A stretch of 51,019 nucleotides of DNA from Candidatus Dormiibacterota bacterium (GCA_027313505.1 DAHVDN010000018.1:1-51019), one strand, 5' to 3'. Counted from the stretch's first letter, positions 1 to 8,200 are shown. Notes: generated from the sequence alone by a model not told the origin. Program-made: numbers and translations.

Positions 1-432
1 TATCTCCAGTGGTGGATCGGGTGGGATCGGTCGGAAATGACTCAGTGTACCGGGCCTGCCGTGGCGACTCCCAGGTGGGTGGGTGATCGGGCTGTCAACG
101 GCGGCCAACGGGAGTGGTCAATTCCGGTTTTGGGCCAGTCGGGTCGGCAGCTCTCCCGGACGACGCCACCCCCTGGGTACAGCGACCCGGCCGTTGCCGG
201 GCCGCTGCGGGGAGGGTAGGTTAAAACCGGCTCCGCCAACGACATGTGACGGTGGTCTGTCCGGTCGACGATGACTACGATGACCGGCGGACCTTGGATT
301 GAGCTGGGAGCCGACTGAGAGGTTGGTGGGAGATGCAGGCTCAAGAGCTCCGCCGGCTTCGAGTCTCAGATCCCAGGCGCCTCCCGGATAACTCTCAGGA
401 AACTCCCAGGTCGCTCAATCACACTCTGGCTT
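1..432. other. Upstream non-coding stretch
   Basis: I see no convincing gene in the first 432 bases; the short open frames here on both strands have no recognisable domain. The stretch contains a perfect 6-bp hairpin with a CGTT loop at 186-201, without a following T-run, and the tandem repeat at 390-411 described separately. It may include the 3' flank of a gene outside the window. Confidence 0.5.
390..411 (+). promoter_or_regulatory. Tandem 11-bp repeat, candidate OmpR-family operator
   Basis: Two adjacent 11-mers, AACTCTCAGGA and AACTCCCAGGT, match at 9 of 11 positions and end 21 bases before the response regulator start. OmpR/PhoB-type regulators bind head-to-tail direct repeats with an 11-bp period, so autoregulation by the downstream gene is a reasonable inference. 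A looser CTCAGATCCCAGG sequence lies just upstream. Confidence 0.5.
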
Positions 433-1128
433 GTGGTGACAGAGGCAACACGGGTCTTGGTAGTGGACGATGAACTCAACCTGGCTGAGCTGGTGTCAAC
501 TGCCTTGCGGTACGCCGACTTCTCCACTGCGACCGCCCTGACCGGACATGATGCCCTGGCTCAGGCCCACACCTTCCAACCGCATCTCATCATTCTCGAT
601 GTGATGCTACCGGACATCGATGGATTCGAGGTGGCCAAGAGGCTGGCGGCCGCAGGGTCGGCGACGCCGATCCTCTTTCTCACCGCCAGGGATGGTACCG
701 AGGACAAGATTCGCGGGCTGACCGTGGGGGGCGACGACTACGTCACCAAGCCCTTCAGTTTGGACGAGTTGATCGCCAGGGTCCGAGTCATCCTGCGGCG
801 GAGCGGTCGACAGGCGGAGACACGCAACCTGCTCACCTTTGCCGATCTCGAGATGGACGAGGACCTCCGTGAGGTCCGGCGGGGCGAGGAACCGATAGAC
901 CTAACCGCCACCGAGTACCGACTGCTGCGGTACCTGCTCATCAACGCCCGGCGGGTTCTGACCAGGGCGCAGATACTCGATCACGTATGGAGCTATGACT
1001 TTGGTGGAGACGCTGGCATCTTGGAGACCTACATCAGCTATCTCCGGAAGAAGGTGGATGCGATCGATCCGCCGCTCATCCACACCGTACGGGGGATGGG
1101 CTACGTGCTGCGGCTGCCCCGCGGCTGA
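433..1128 (+). CDS. OmpR/PhoB-family response regulator
   Basis: This 231-residue protein has an N-terminal receiver domain (about residues 7-120) and a C-terminal winged-helix DNA-binding domain (about 135-228). The acidic pocket DDE is near residue 12, the phospho-acceptor Asp is about D56 in LDVMLPDIDGFE, and the conserved Lys is in YVTKPF. The C-terminal part has the usual LTATEYRLLRYLL and YISYLRKK blocks. It starts at GTG 433, with another GTG at 436 as an alternative. The histidine kinase gene follows after 2 bases, so the two form one operon and presumably a cognate pair. The stimulus is unknown. The 11-bp repeat upstream suggests autoregulation. Confidence 0.93.
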   Translation: MVTEATRVLVVDDELNLAELVSTALRYADFSTATALTGHDALAQAHTFQPHLIILDVMLPDIDGFEVAKRLAAAGSATPILFLTARDGTEDKIRGLTVGGDDYVTKPFSLDELIARVRVILRRSGRQAETRNLLTFADLEMDEDLREVRRGEEPIDLTATEYRLLRYLLINARRVLTRAQILDHVWSYDFGGDAGILETYISYLRKKVDAIDPPLIHTVRGMGYVLRLPRG

Positions 1129-1130
1129 GT

Positions 1131-2606
1131 GTGTCCTTAAGGCTCCGACTCCTGCTGGGGCTCATGGCGCTGGTAGCGCTCGGACTGATAGCGATCGACG
1201 CTGTGACCTACCTGGCCCTGCAGTCCTCCCTGATGCAGCAGATGGATGCTCAGCTCCGGGGTTCGGCTGGAGCGGTTTACAGCTGCCTGGTCCGACCCGT
1301 TGATCCATCTTCTCCGCAGCAGTACTGCCCGGGTGCATACGTCCTGGGGGGAAGTTATGCAGAGCTGTTGTCGGGGACCGACGGGACCCGGCTAGCCTAC
1401 CTTAACTTCACTCCAATTTCTCCCGATCCGCGCGTTCTGGCATCCTTGGTCGCCAACGCGGGTTCTGGCGGCTCGTTCGCCACAGCCCCGGCGGTTTCGG
1501 GTGAGGTCGAGTTCCGGCTCCTCGTCGCCACCGCGCCCGGCAACACGGTCCTGGTTCTGGCCATTCCTCTGACCGCCGTCGACGCCACCCTGTCTCAGCT
1601 GAGCCTTCTCGAAATACTGGTTAGTGCAGGCATATTGGTCCTCTTGGGAGTGGTCGCCTGGTGGACCGTGCAGTTGGGTCTTAGCCCGCTGCGCCGAATC
1701 CGGGACACGGCGCAAAAGATTGCGGCCGGCGACCTCTCCCAGCGGGTGAGGACCGTGGACCCCAGGACGGAGGTGGGGCAGCTGAGCGTCAGCCTGAACG
1801 AGATGCTGTCGCAAATCGAGCAGGCATTCGATGCCAGGACCGCCTCCGAAGACCGCTTACGCCAGTTCGTCGCGGATGCCTCGCACGAGCTCAGGACACC
1901 GCTCAGCTCGATCAGGGGCTACGCGGAGCTCTTCCGCCGGGGTGCCTCCGCCAACCCTGACGATTTGGGCAAGGCGATGAGCCGTATCGAGAGCGAGTCA
2001 ATCCGGATGGGTCAGCTGGTTGATGACCTCCTCCTGTTGGCTCGCCTGGACGAGGGAAGGCCGCTGGACCTTCAGCAGGTGGACCTGTCTGAGCTGGCGG
2101 TGGACTCGGCGGCGGACCAGTCCGCGGCCGACCGGAGCCATCCGATCACGGTGCTGGCCCCCAGTGAGGTGATGGTATCCGGTGATGAGGCGAGGCTGCG
2201 CCAAGTGGTCGCCAACCTACTTCGGAACGCTGTGGTGCACACTCCAGAGCGGACCGCGATCCAGATCCGGGTCGAACAGGGCGACGGAATTGGGGTTGTG
2301 TCTGTGGTGGACCATGGGCCAGGGATTCCCACGGATTCGCAGGCTCGGATCTTCGAGCGCTTCGTTCGAATGGACAGGTCCAGGGGCCGGGAGAGGGGAG
2401 GGGCGGGACTCGGGCTCGCCATCGTAGCTGCGATCGTCGCCGCCCACCATGGGCATGTAACCCATGAGCCGACCCCAGGCGGTGGAGCAACCTTTCGAGT
2501 GGAGCTACCGGTCCTCCAACCGGCACCTGCGGTGGGGAGCCAAGACGTCGCGGCCGGCCACGGGCAACCGTACTCAGAGCCGCCGCTTGCCAGTCTGGAT
2601 GCCTAA
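1131..2606 (+). CDS. Membrane sensor histidine kinase (HAMP-HisKA-HATPase)
   Basis: A 491-residue membrane kinase. A first transmembrane segment (about 7-30) is followed by an extracytoplasmic sensor region containing two Cys, a second segment (about 160-183), a HAMP linker, and a HisKA domain with phospho-acceptor His near residue 252 in SHELRTPLSS. The ATPase domain has an N box (RQVVANLLRNAV), G1 (DHGPGIP) and G2 (GGAGLGLAI). It starts with GTG two bases after the response regulator, which it should phosphorylate. The architecture resembles the MprB/TcrY/BaeS type of kinase; the sensor region is not recognisable, so no ligand is proposed. The last 30 or so residues after the ATPase domain look like a disordered tail. 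Confidence 0.92.
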   Translation: MSLRLRLLLGLMALVALGLIAIDAVTYLALQSSLMQQMDAQLRGSAGAVYSCLVRPVDPSSPQQYCPGAYVLGGSYAELLSGTDGTRLAYLNFTPISPDPRVLASLVANAGSGGSFATAPAVSGEVEFRLLVATAPGNTVLVLAIPLTAVDATLSQLSLLEILVSAGILVLLGVVAWWTVQLGLSPLRRIRDTAQKIAAGDLSQRVRTVDPRTEVGQLSVSLNEMLSQIEQAFDARTASEDRLRQFVADASHELRTPLSSIRGYAELFRRGASANPDDLGKAMSRIESESIRMGQLVDDLLLLARLDEGRPLDLQQVDLSELAVDSAADQSAADRSHPITVLAPSEVMVSGDEARLRQVVANLLRNAVVHTPERTAIQIRVEQGDGIGVVSVVDHGPGIPTDSQARIFERFVRMDRSRGRERGGAGLGLAIVAAIVAAHHGHVTHEPTPGGGATFRVELPVLQPAPAVGSQDVAAGHGQPYSEPPLASLDA

Positions 2607-2703
2607 GGCTCCAGGATTGCGCGATCAGCGCACTACCGGCAGCTCCTCTGGGGCGGTCAGGATCGGCTCCGCCCACAGACCGAGGTGTGGCGCGACGTGG
2701 GCT

Positions 2704-3645
2704 TCAGCCCAGAGTGCCCGCAGCAGCCCTGGCCGCACGCTCGCGCCTCGTCCATGAGCGAGTCTCCCGGATCATCGTTGTGACCCCAATTCCCACGACC
2801 GAAAACATGACCAGGAAGATCGGAAGCCCAATCTGGTCGAGATTGTGGATATGAAGCCCAGTCGCAACGCTGAGGTTGGCAACTCCTGGGAAGGCCAGGC
2901 CGAAGAGGCCGCCGACCACAAATGCGCCGCCTCCCCAGGTGAGAGTCCTCCCGGCCACGGTAAGTGCGACCTGGCGAATCGCCTCGGGAGACAGGCCCCG
3001 CCGGGCGGCGATCCGGCCGAAGACAGCGCCGGCCAGGACCTGGACTATCGTCGTGCCCAAGCCGAACATCGCTCCGGGCACCCAGCCCAGAGCCGCGGAA
3101 GGCATCGCCGGAGCCAGCACGGTGTAGATGATGATGGCGAAGGCTCCAAAGCCCCATCCTGCGATGAACCCATGGAGTGCCGGCATCCATGGACGGGGAT
3201 CCTGGACCCACACAGGGGTCTCGCCGGTCAGCTCCTGACCGGAGTGCACAGCCTCTGAGTCCTTGTTCAGCCAGGGAATGTGGAGATGGAAGTGGAAGGG
3301 CACCCGTCCCTTGCGAACGATCAGAACCCCTGCCCACACCATGAGCGCACCCACCACCAGGTAGATGGCGTAATCGGCATTCCCGTAGGTCAGGAAGCGG
3401 CTAAAACCCAGGTAGGCGAGTTCGCTGGCCAACGCCCGCTGGAGGGTGAAGGCGGCGGAGAAAATCAGTCCAGCGCGGAGGCCCCTCCTGCTTGAATAGC
3501 TTCCGATGGCGTAGCTGAAGGTGATCGGCCAGGTGTGTTCATCCGGGGTGATGCCGTGGACCATCCCCAGGAGGAGGGCGGTCACGATGACCGCGAATCC
3601 GGCTACGTGCACCGGATTCCACAAGTTGATGGTCGCGCCGATCAT
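2704..3645 (-). CDS. NicO/UreH-like membrane metal transporter (putative)
   Basis: A 313-residue polytopic membrane protein with an N-terminal LLLGMVHGITPDEH motif. This resembles the histidine- and aspartate-containing first helix of the NicO/RcnA and UreH-like nickel/cobalt transporters (H-A-x-x-P-D-H type). A His-rich cytoplasmic or periplasmic loop (FHFHLHIPWL) lies around residue 118, as is common in metal permeases. The start codon overlaps the stop of the upstream Fur-family gene by 4 bases, so the two are co-transcribed and the transporter is probably repressed by that regulator. The metal (Ni, Co, Zn or Fe) cannot be decided. A TauE/SafE or DsbD-like carrier is the main alternative. 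Confidence 0.6.
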   Translation of the reverse strand: MIGATINLWNPVHVAGFAVIVTALLLGMVHGITPDEHTWPITFSYAIGSYSSRRGLRAGLIFSAAFTLQRALASELAYLGFSRFLTYGNADYAIYLVVGALMVWAGVLIVRKGRVPFHFHLHIPWLNKDSEAVHSGQELTGETPVWVQDPRPWMPALHGFIAGWGFGAFAIIIYTVLAPAMPSAALGWVPGAMFGLGTTIVQVLAGAVFGRIAARRGLSPEAIRQVALTVAGRTLTWGGGAFVVGGLFGLAFPGVANLSVATGLHIHNLDQIGLPIFLVMFSVVGIGVTTMIRETRSWTRRERAARAAAGTLG

Positions 3646-4091
3646 GACCCTGCTCCCACCAGCCGTCCGCGCAGGGCCGGGAGTCGACTGCGATTCCTAG
3701 TTGCTGGAGGCTGACGCTGGCAACGGACGCAGGTTCCGGTGAGGACCAGTCGGTGATCCGAGATGGAGAAGCCGGTCACCTCCTCCATCTGTGCGATTGC
3801 TTGGGCGACCGGGCCGCAGGGCACTGCTGTCACCTCGCCGCAAGTTCCACACCTGAGGTGATCGTGGTGCTCGGTGCTCAGCTCGAAGTGAGTCCGGCCA
3901 TCGTCGAGTTCGACCCGGCGCACCAGCCCGTCGGCTTCCAACCTGGCCATGGAGCGGAAGACCGACGAGAAGTTAGCCTTGAGTCCACTCCCATCCAGCT
4001 CCTCGTGGAGCTCCTCCAGGCTCCAGGTGTGGTGCCCACGGGCGGTCATCAACAGCTGCAGCGCCCCCGGGATCTTAGGTCTACGTCCCAT
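3642..4091 (-). CDS. Fur-family metal-dependent repressor
   Basis: A 149-residue Fur-family protein: an N-terminal winged helix (about 1-80) ending in the typical DDGRTHFELSTEHHDHLRC segment, and a dimerisation domain with two CxxC pairs (CGTCGE near residue 90 and CVRC near 120) that would bind structural zinc. The HHDHLxC sequence supplies metal-binding histidines. It is first in an operon with the NicO/UreH-like transporter and overlaps it by 4 bases. A promoter and three palindromic half-sites lie directly upstream, so autoregulation is likely. It could be a Zur, Nur or Fur type; the sequence alone does not separate them. The C-terminal tail is Arg-rich and unlike the core. Confidence 0.9.
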   Translation of the reverse strand: MGRRPKIPGALQLLMTARGHHTWSLEELHEELDGSGLKANFSSVFRSMARLEADGLVRRVELDDGRTHFELSTEHHDHLRCGTCGEVTAVPCGPVAQAIAQMEEVTGFSISDHRLVLTGTCVRCQRQPPATRNRSRLPALRGRLVGAGS

Positions 4092-4139
4092 GGGTCAATG
4101 ATACATAGCGCAAGCCGTTTGCGCAAGAAGCTTGCGTAA
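4092..4139 (-). promoter_or_regulatory. Leaderless promoter and palindromic operator of the Fur-family operon
   Basis: On the minus strand a -35 TTGCGC (4126-4121), a 17-bp spacer and a -10 TATCAT (4103-4098) stand 6 bases from the ATG at 4091, so transcription should start at or next to the start codon. The region has three related half-sites: GCGCAA (4108-4113) pairs with TTGCGC (4119-4124), and CGCAAG (4122-4127) pairs perfectly with CTTGCG (4131-4136) over a 3-base spacer. The palindromes cover the -35 and part of the spacer, a good position for repression by the encoded Fur-family protein. Confidence 0.65.
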
Positions 4140-4225
4140 CTCGGAGCGGGCACCGCCGCTCCGGCCTCAGGAGCCTCTCAGCCAGTCCCCAGAGCGGTAC
4201 CAGCGACCGGGGTCAGAATCGGCGT

Positions 4226-4522
4226 ATGAGAGACGGAATTGACGCACCAGCAGATCGGAGACTTCATGGTGAGGCGCTGTTGCGCCGGGCAACGGTGTGG
4301 GCGGGACTCGGGGTGATGGTGGCAACTGGAGCAGCAGCAGCCGCGGTAGCTCACGCACTTCCTGGCAAGACTGCCGCAGCCACAGCCCCGGCCACCTCGT
4401 CATCTGCCGGGACCGTGCCGACAGGTGGCGGGACCGGCATCCCCAGCAATGGCGGTGGCACATCTGGCACCGTACCCGCGCCTGCTAACTCGGCTCCGGT
4501 GGTCACCTCGGGCGGGTCGTGA
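4226..4522 (+). CDS. Small secreted or membrane-anchored protein of unknown function
   Basis: A 98-residue protein with one hydrophobic segment (about residues 22-44) followed by a low-complexity Thr/Ser/Ala/Gly/Pro-rich tail, as in exported linker-like proteins. No domain is recognised; in particular I see no FMN-binding (S/T)GAT motif. It is the first gene of the ApbE redox operon: its stop overlaps the GTG start of apbE by 4 bases. A -10-like CAGAAT (4214-4219) lies 6 bases before the ATG, consistent with leaderless transcription. It might be an extracytoplasmic partner or anchor for the redox module, but this rests on position only. Confidence 0.6.
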   Translation: MRDGIDAPADRRLHGEALLRRATVWAGLGVMVATGAAAAAVAHALPGKTAAATAPATSSSAGTVPTGGGTGIPSNGGGTSGTVPAPANSAPVVTSGGS

Positions 4523-5511
4523 GCGAGCCGGCCGTCTGGAGGGAGGAGCGGGTCTCGCCGACCCTCTGGTCCTTTGGGCGCCCCGCACTTGGAACCACCG
4601 CCCAGCTGCTGCTCGAGGACCGAGAGGCAGCCGAAGTCGCCATGCAGGAGCTCGACCATCTCCTGAGCGAGGCGGACCAGGTGGCCAGCAGATTCAAGCC
4701 GGGATCGGAACTCTACCGACTCAACGCGGATCCCAGAACTGAGGTGCCCGTCAGCTTGCGCCTCGGGTCCTTCATCGCAGCTTCGCTGGACTGGGCGCAA
4801 CGCACTGGGGGGCTCATCGACCCCACCGTTGGCGCCGCCTTGCTCGCAGCGGGCTACGGCGAGGACTTCCAATCTATGCCAAAGCAGCTGCCAGACCCTG
4901 CCCCCACACCAGAGCCGGTCATCGGCTGGTCTCGAGTCTCACTGGTGGGTGGGCTGCTCCGTCGGCCCCTCGGCGTTCTGCTGGATCTGGGGTCAACGGC
5001 CAAAGCCCAACTGGCCGATGAGTCGTCCCAAAGAGTCTCCGACCTGACCGCCGGGGCCGTCCTGGTGAGCCTTGGTGGCGACATCTCGACAGCTGGTCCG
5101 CCTCCGGAAGGGGGGTGGGTCGTCAGAGTCGGCGACGATCACCAGGCGGGGCCCAAGGAGGCAGGCCAGAACGTCGGACTGACTGATAGGGGGCTGGCAA
5201 CGTCTTCCGTGCTGGTGCGCCGCTGGCGGCGCGGCACAGCTGAAATGCACCACGTCATCGATCCGATGACGGGTCGCCCGGTGGACGGGTGCTGGCGCAC
5301 GGTCACCGTCGCGGCCGAAAGCTGCCTGAAGGCGAACGCGCTGGCCACTGCGGCTCTGGTCAGCGGAGGAGCCGCGGCGGGGCTACTCGAATCCTGGGGG
5401 GTGGCAGCGCGGCTGGTCGACCGGGACAGCGGGGTGACCCACCTTGGGCAGTGGACGGCGGTCGGTGAGGAAGTGGGACCCCTTCACCACTTCTCCGGGA
5501 CCGCAGGATGA
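4519..5511 (+). CDS. apbE: ApbE-like FAD:protein FMN transferase
   Basis: A 330-residue ApbE-family protein. These enzymes move FMN from FAD to a Thr or Ser of an extracytoplasmic redox protein. Visible family blocks are GRPALGTTAQLLLED near the N-terminus, LDLGSTAKAQLAD (the FAD-contacting DLGxxAKG block) around residue 155, HHVIDPMTGRPVDG around 248, and KANALATAALVSGG near 275. The usual Mg-binding Asp in the last block is Asn here, as I recall from actinobacterial members of the family. No clear signal peptide is seen. It starts at GTG 4519 inside a GTGA overlap and ends in an ATGA overlap with the next gene. No substrate with the FMN-attachment motif is encoded nearby. Confidence 0.85.
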   Translation: MSEPAVWREERVSPTLWSFGRPALGTTAQLLLEDREAAEVAMQELDHLLSEADQVASRFKPGSELYRLNADPRTEVPVSLRLGSFIAASLDWAQRTGGLIDPTVGAALLAAGYGEDFQSMPKQLPDPAPTPEPVIGWSRVSLVGGLLRRPLGVLLDLGSTAKAQLADESSQRVSDLTAGAVLVSLGGDISTAGPPPEGGWVVRVGDDHQAGPKEAGQNVGLTDRGLATSSVLVRRWRRGTAEMHHVIDPMTGRPVDGCWRTVTVAAESCLKANALATAALVSGGAAAGLLESWGVAARLVDRDSGVTHLGQWTAVGEEVGPLHHFSGTAG

Positions 5512-6602
5512 CCCTCGCCGCAGTCGACCCGATGGCCCTTTGGTACCTGGCCCGCGGGAGCGGGCTGGTCCTGCTCGGCGTCCTGACTGTCAACCTGGTG
5601 CTGGGGATCCTCATTCAGGGGGGATGGCACCCTGAGCGCTGGCCCCGGTTCGCGGTTCAGGGTCTGCACCGCAACTTCGCGCTGCTGGCGGTGGTGTTGC
5701 TGGCCATCCACGTGGTCACGATCGAGCTCGACCCCTATGTCCCGGTGGGCTGGTGGGCGGTGTTGATCCCCTTCGTCAGCCCTTACCGGCCGATCTGGCT
5801 CGGCCTCGGGACGCTCAGCCTTGACCTGCTGGCTGCGGTGGTGGTGACCAGCCTGTTGCGGGCTCACCTGCGCCCCGGGCTCTGGCGGCTCACCCACTGG
5901 CTCGCCTACCTGTCCTGGCCGGTTGCTCTGCTGCACTCCCTGGGGACGGGCACCGACAGCCGCCTGGGATGGGTCTTTGTCTACGAGATGATCTGCCTGG
6001 GAGCTGTGGTCGCCACCTTGATGGTTCGGCTGGCTCGGGCGAGCTCCCAGGACCTGTATACCCGGGTGTTCGCCATGCTCGCCACTGCTGCCGTACCGGT
6101 GGCGGTCCTCATCTGGTCGACCACAGGACCGCTTCAGGCGGGGTGGGCCAAAAAGGCCGGCACTCCCACGGCGGTGATCGCGTCCGGAACTGGATCCCAC
6201 TCCGCCAGTCCTGGCCTGTTCACCGCTTCCTTCACCGGCACCCTGGCCTCGTCGGCCACTGGCTCCGGCCAGCTGGCGACGATCGCCGGGACCGTCCTCG
6301 GAGGCCCCGGTGGCTCGCTCAGGGTATTGCTCCAGGGGAAAGCGACCTCGGACGGTGGATTGTCGATCTCCGGGGGCAGCGCCACCTTCCAACCCGGGAG
6401 CGGGGGCGCAGCGTACCAAGGGTCTCTGGTCGGCGTTTCCGGGTCCATGTTGGAACTTGCCATGCGCTCAGCGAGTTCCGGTTTCTCGATCCCAGTCGAT
6501 CTCTTGCTGTCCCAGGCGGGCGCCGGGTCTCAGCTGACCGGCTGGCTCTATTTCGGTACTTCACCGCCCGCCTCCTCGGGTTCTCAGGGCGACCAGGGGT
6601 GA
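5508..6602 (+). CDS. Ferric-reductase-like b-type membrane protein with extracytoplasmic domain
   Basis: A 364-residue protein. The N-terminal half has about six membrane helices of the ferric-reductase-like (FRD/MsrQ) type with two His pairs, GLHRNFALLAVVLLAIHVV (about residues 52-67) and LTHWLAYLSWPVALLHSLG (about 128-145), that should hold two b haems across the membrane. The last part, from about residue 215, is a Gly/Ser-rich, probably beta-structured exported domain that I do not recognise. The gene overlaps apbE by 4 bases and the NuoF-like gene by 4 bases (GTGA). The likely role is transfer of electrons from the cytoplasmic NuoF-like/ferredoxin pair across the membrane; the acceptor is unknown. 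Confidence 0.75.
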   Translation: MTLAAVDPMALWYLARGSGLVLLGVLTVNLVLGILIQGGWHPERWPRFAVQGLHRNFALLAVVLLAIHVVTIELDPYVPVGWWAVLIPFVSPYRPIWLGLGTLSLDLLAAVVVTSLLRAHLRPGLWRLTHWLAYLSWPVALLHSLGTGTDSRLGWVFVYEMICLGAVVATLMVRLARASSQDLYTRVFAMLATAAVPVAVLIWSTTGPLQAGWAKKAGTPTAVIASGTGSHSASPGLFTASFTGTLASSATGSGQLATIAGTVLGGPGGSLRVLLQGKATSDGGLSISGGSATFQPGSGGAAYQGSLVGVSGSMLELAMRSASSGFSIPVDLLLSQAGAGSQLTGWLYFGTSPPASSGSQGDQG

Positions 6603-7915
6603 CTGCCGTAGCGGCCATGCCGGTCAGAGAGTTTGACCAGCCGCAGGGCGGGCCGGGCCCGCTGCGGCTGCTCGCCGGTCCTCGGCGCGGCGCCCCGGAG
6701 AGATGGGAAGAGCACTGTGATCGGCTCGGGGGACCGGTGGCGGAACTTATGGCTCACCTTGGACCCAAGAGGATGATTGAGGTTGTGCGCCGGGCCGGAT
6801 TGACTGGCCGAGGCGGTGGCGGGTTTCCGGTCGCTGACAAGTTGGTGGCGGTCATGAGCCACGGGCCGAAGAGGGTGGTGGTCGCCAACGGCAGCGAAAC
6901 CGAGCCTGCGGCTTCCAAGGACAACCTCCTGTTGACCATTCGCCCCCATATGGTTCTGGATGGGCTCGAGGTGGTGGCGGCCACGGTGGGAGCGGAGGCG
7001 GTCGCGCTGGTGGTTCCCGGGGAGCCAGCAGGTCGAACCATCGCCCGGGCACTGTCGGAGAGAAAGGCGCGGGGGAACGGCTATCCGGAGGTGACGGTGG
7101 TCCTGTCCTCCCGCGACTTCGTGGCTGGCGAGGAGACAGCGGTGATCAGATGGTTGGATGGCGGACCGGCTCGTCCTCGCTCTCAACCCCCAAGGCCGGT
7201 GGAAAAGGGCTGGAAGGGAAGACCCACCCTGGTCCAGAATGTCGAGACCCTGGCTCACCTGGGGCTGATAGCCCGCTTTGGAGCCGATTGGTTTCGGACA
7301 GCAGGTACCGCTGCCGAGGCAGGCACGATCCTGGTCACCTTGAGTGGGGCGTTCGAACGCCCCGGGGTGTATGAAGTTCCTTTGGGCCAACCGCTGGACA
7401 TCGTGTTCTCCGTCGCTGCGCCGAACCCTGCCGCCGACTCTCTGCTCATGGGGGGCTACTTCGGCTCCTGGGTCCGGATGGCTGACCTTGGAGGAGTACC
7501 TCTTTCGCGAGCCGGGCTGGCGCCTTTTGGCGCCACCCCTGGGGCAGGAGTCATGCACCTGCTTCCTCATGGAACCTGTGGCCTCCGCGAGGCCCATCGC
7601 ATCGCCGAGTGGTTGTCGGGGCAGAGCGCTCAACAGTGTGGGCCGTGCGTTCGCGGGCTTCCCTCCCTGGCGGGCGCCCTCAGCGTGCTCGCAGATCCCA
7701 CAGCGGACCAGACGGGAGTCCGAACGATGCTCCGGCGTTGGTGCGCACAGATTGAGGGGAGAGGAGCCTGTCGTCATCCCGACGGCCTGGTCAATCTGAT
7801 CCGCTCCACGATCGACAGCTTCTCCTCGGAGCTCGAGCTGCACGCCGCCGGCCGTTGCAGTGGCGGGAGCATAAGCCGGATTCCTCTACCGTCCCGCCAG
7901 AGCAGCCCTCGATGA
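6599..7915 (+). CDS. NuoF-like NADH/FMN/Fe-S flavoprotein
   Basis: A 438-residue relative of the 51-kDa subunit NuoF. The FMN loop is GRGGGGFPVADKL, the NADH region is VANGSETEPAASKDN, an SLBB-like segment lies in the middle (SGAFERPGVYEVPLG), and the C-terminal Fe-S region has QCGPCVRGLP and GRGACRHPDG. Canonical NuoF has four cluster Cys (CxxCxxC plus a distant C); here the first is replaced, leaving three in the usual places. GTG 6599 is chosen because it overlaps the previous stop as GTGA and lies where NuoF homology begins. The protein should oxidise NAD(P)H and feed the adjacent ferredoxin and b-haem protein. It is not part of a complex I operon here. Confidence 0.85.
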   Translation: MTAVAAMPVREFDQPQGGPGPLRLLAGPRRGAPERWEEHCDRLGGPVAELMAHLGPKRMIEVVRRAGLTGRGGGGFPVADKLVAVMSHGPKRVVVANGSETEPAASKDNLLLTIRPHMVLDGLEVVAATVGAEAVALVVPGEPAGRTIARALSERKARGNGYPEVTVVLSSRDFVAGEETAVIRWLDGGPARPRSQPPRPVEKGWKGRPTLVQNVETLAHLGLIARFGADWFRTAGTAAEAGTILVTLSGAFERPGVYEVPLGQPLDIVFSVAAPNPAADSLLMGGYFGSWVRMADLGGVPLSRAGLAPFGATPGAGVMHLLPHGTCGLREAHRIAEWLSGQSAQQCGPCVRGLPSLAGALSVLADPTADQTGVRTMLRRWCAQIEGRGACRHPDGLVNLIRSTIDSFSSELELHAAGRCSGGSISRIPLPSRQSSPR

Positions 7916-8163
7916 GCGACCAGTTCCTTCACGTCGACCCAATCTTGTGCGTGGGCCATGGCCTGTGTGCGGAGATGCTGCCCGAGATGATCGCCCTGGA
8001 TGACTGGGGGTTTCCCATAATCTCCCCCGACCCGATTCCGCGACACCTCTCCAAGCAGTCGGGTAGGGCTCGCGCCGCCTGTCCCGCTCTCGCCCTGCGC
8101 CTCGATCGCACCCCGGACCGGCGGGCACAGGCACTGCACGCCAAGAACGCCCCCCACCGCTGA
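7912..8163 (+). CDS. Small one-cluster ferredoxin
   Basis: An 83-residue ferredoxin with the pattern CVGHGLCAEMLPEM, then AARAACPALAL. This is the three-Cys arrangement of P450-associated [3Fe-4S]-type ferredoxins, where His stands at the position of the missing second Cys (C-x2-H-x2-C ... C-P). ATG 7912 overlaps the stop of the NuoF-like gene (ATGA). It ends the ApbE operon and is likely the electron carrier between the NuoF-like flavoprotein and the b-type membrane protein. No cytochrome P450 is encoded in the window. The C-terminal 20 residues are basic and probably disordered. Confidence 0.85.
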   Translation: MSDQFLHVDPILCVGHGLCAEMLPEMIALDDWGFPIISPDPIPRHLSKQSGRARAACPALALRLDRTPDRRAQALHAKNAPHR

Positions 8164-8200
8164 GCTGGTAACGGGCGACGACCCCTGCGAGAATCGGCAT

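Noticed and set aside
186-201. Hairpin as a terminator of an upstream gene.
   Set aside because: Only six pairs, no T-run and no gene seen ending before it.
5969-6598. Upstream in-frame extension of the NuoF-like gene into the haem-protein gene.
   Set aside because: The extra 210 residues read out of frame through a clear membrane protein gene and have no homology; GTG 6599 gives the usual GTGA overlap.
6120-6602. Exported domain of the haem protein as an ApbE flavinylation target.
   Set aside because: No (S/T)GA(T/S) motif in FMN-binding context is present.
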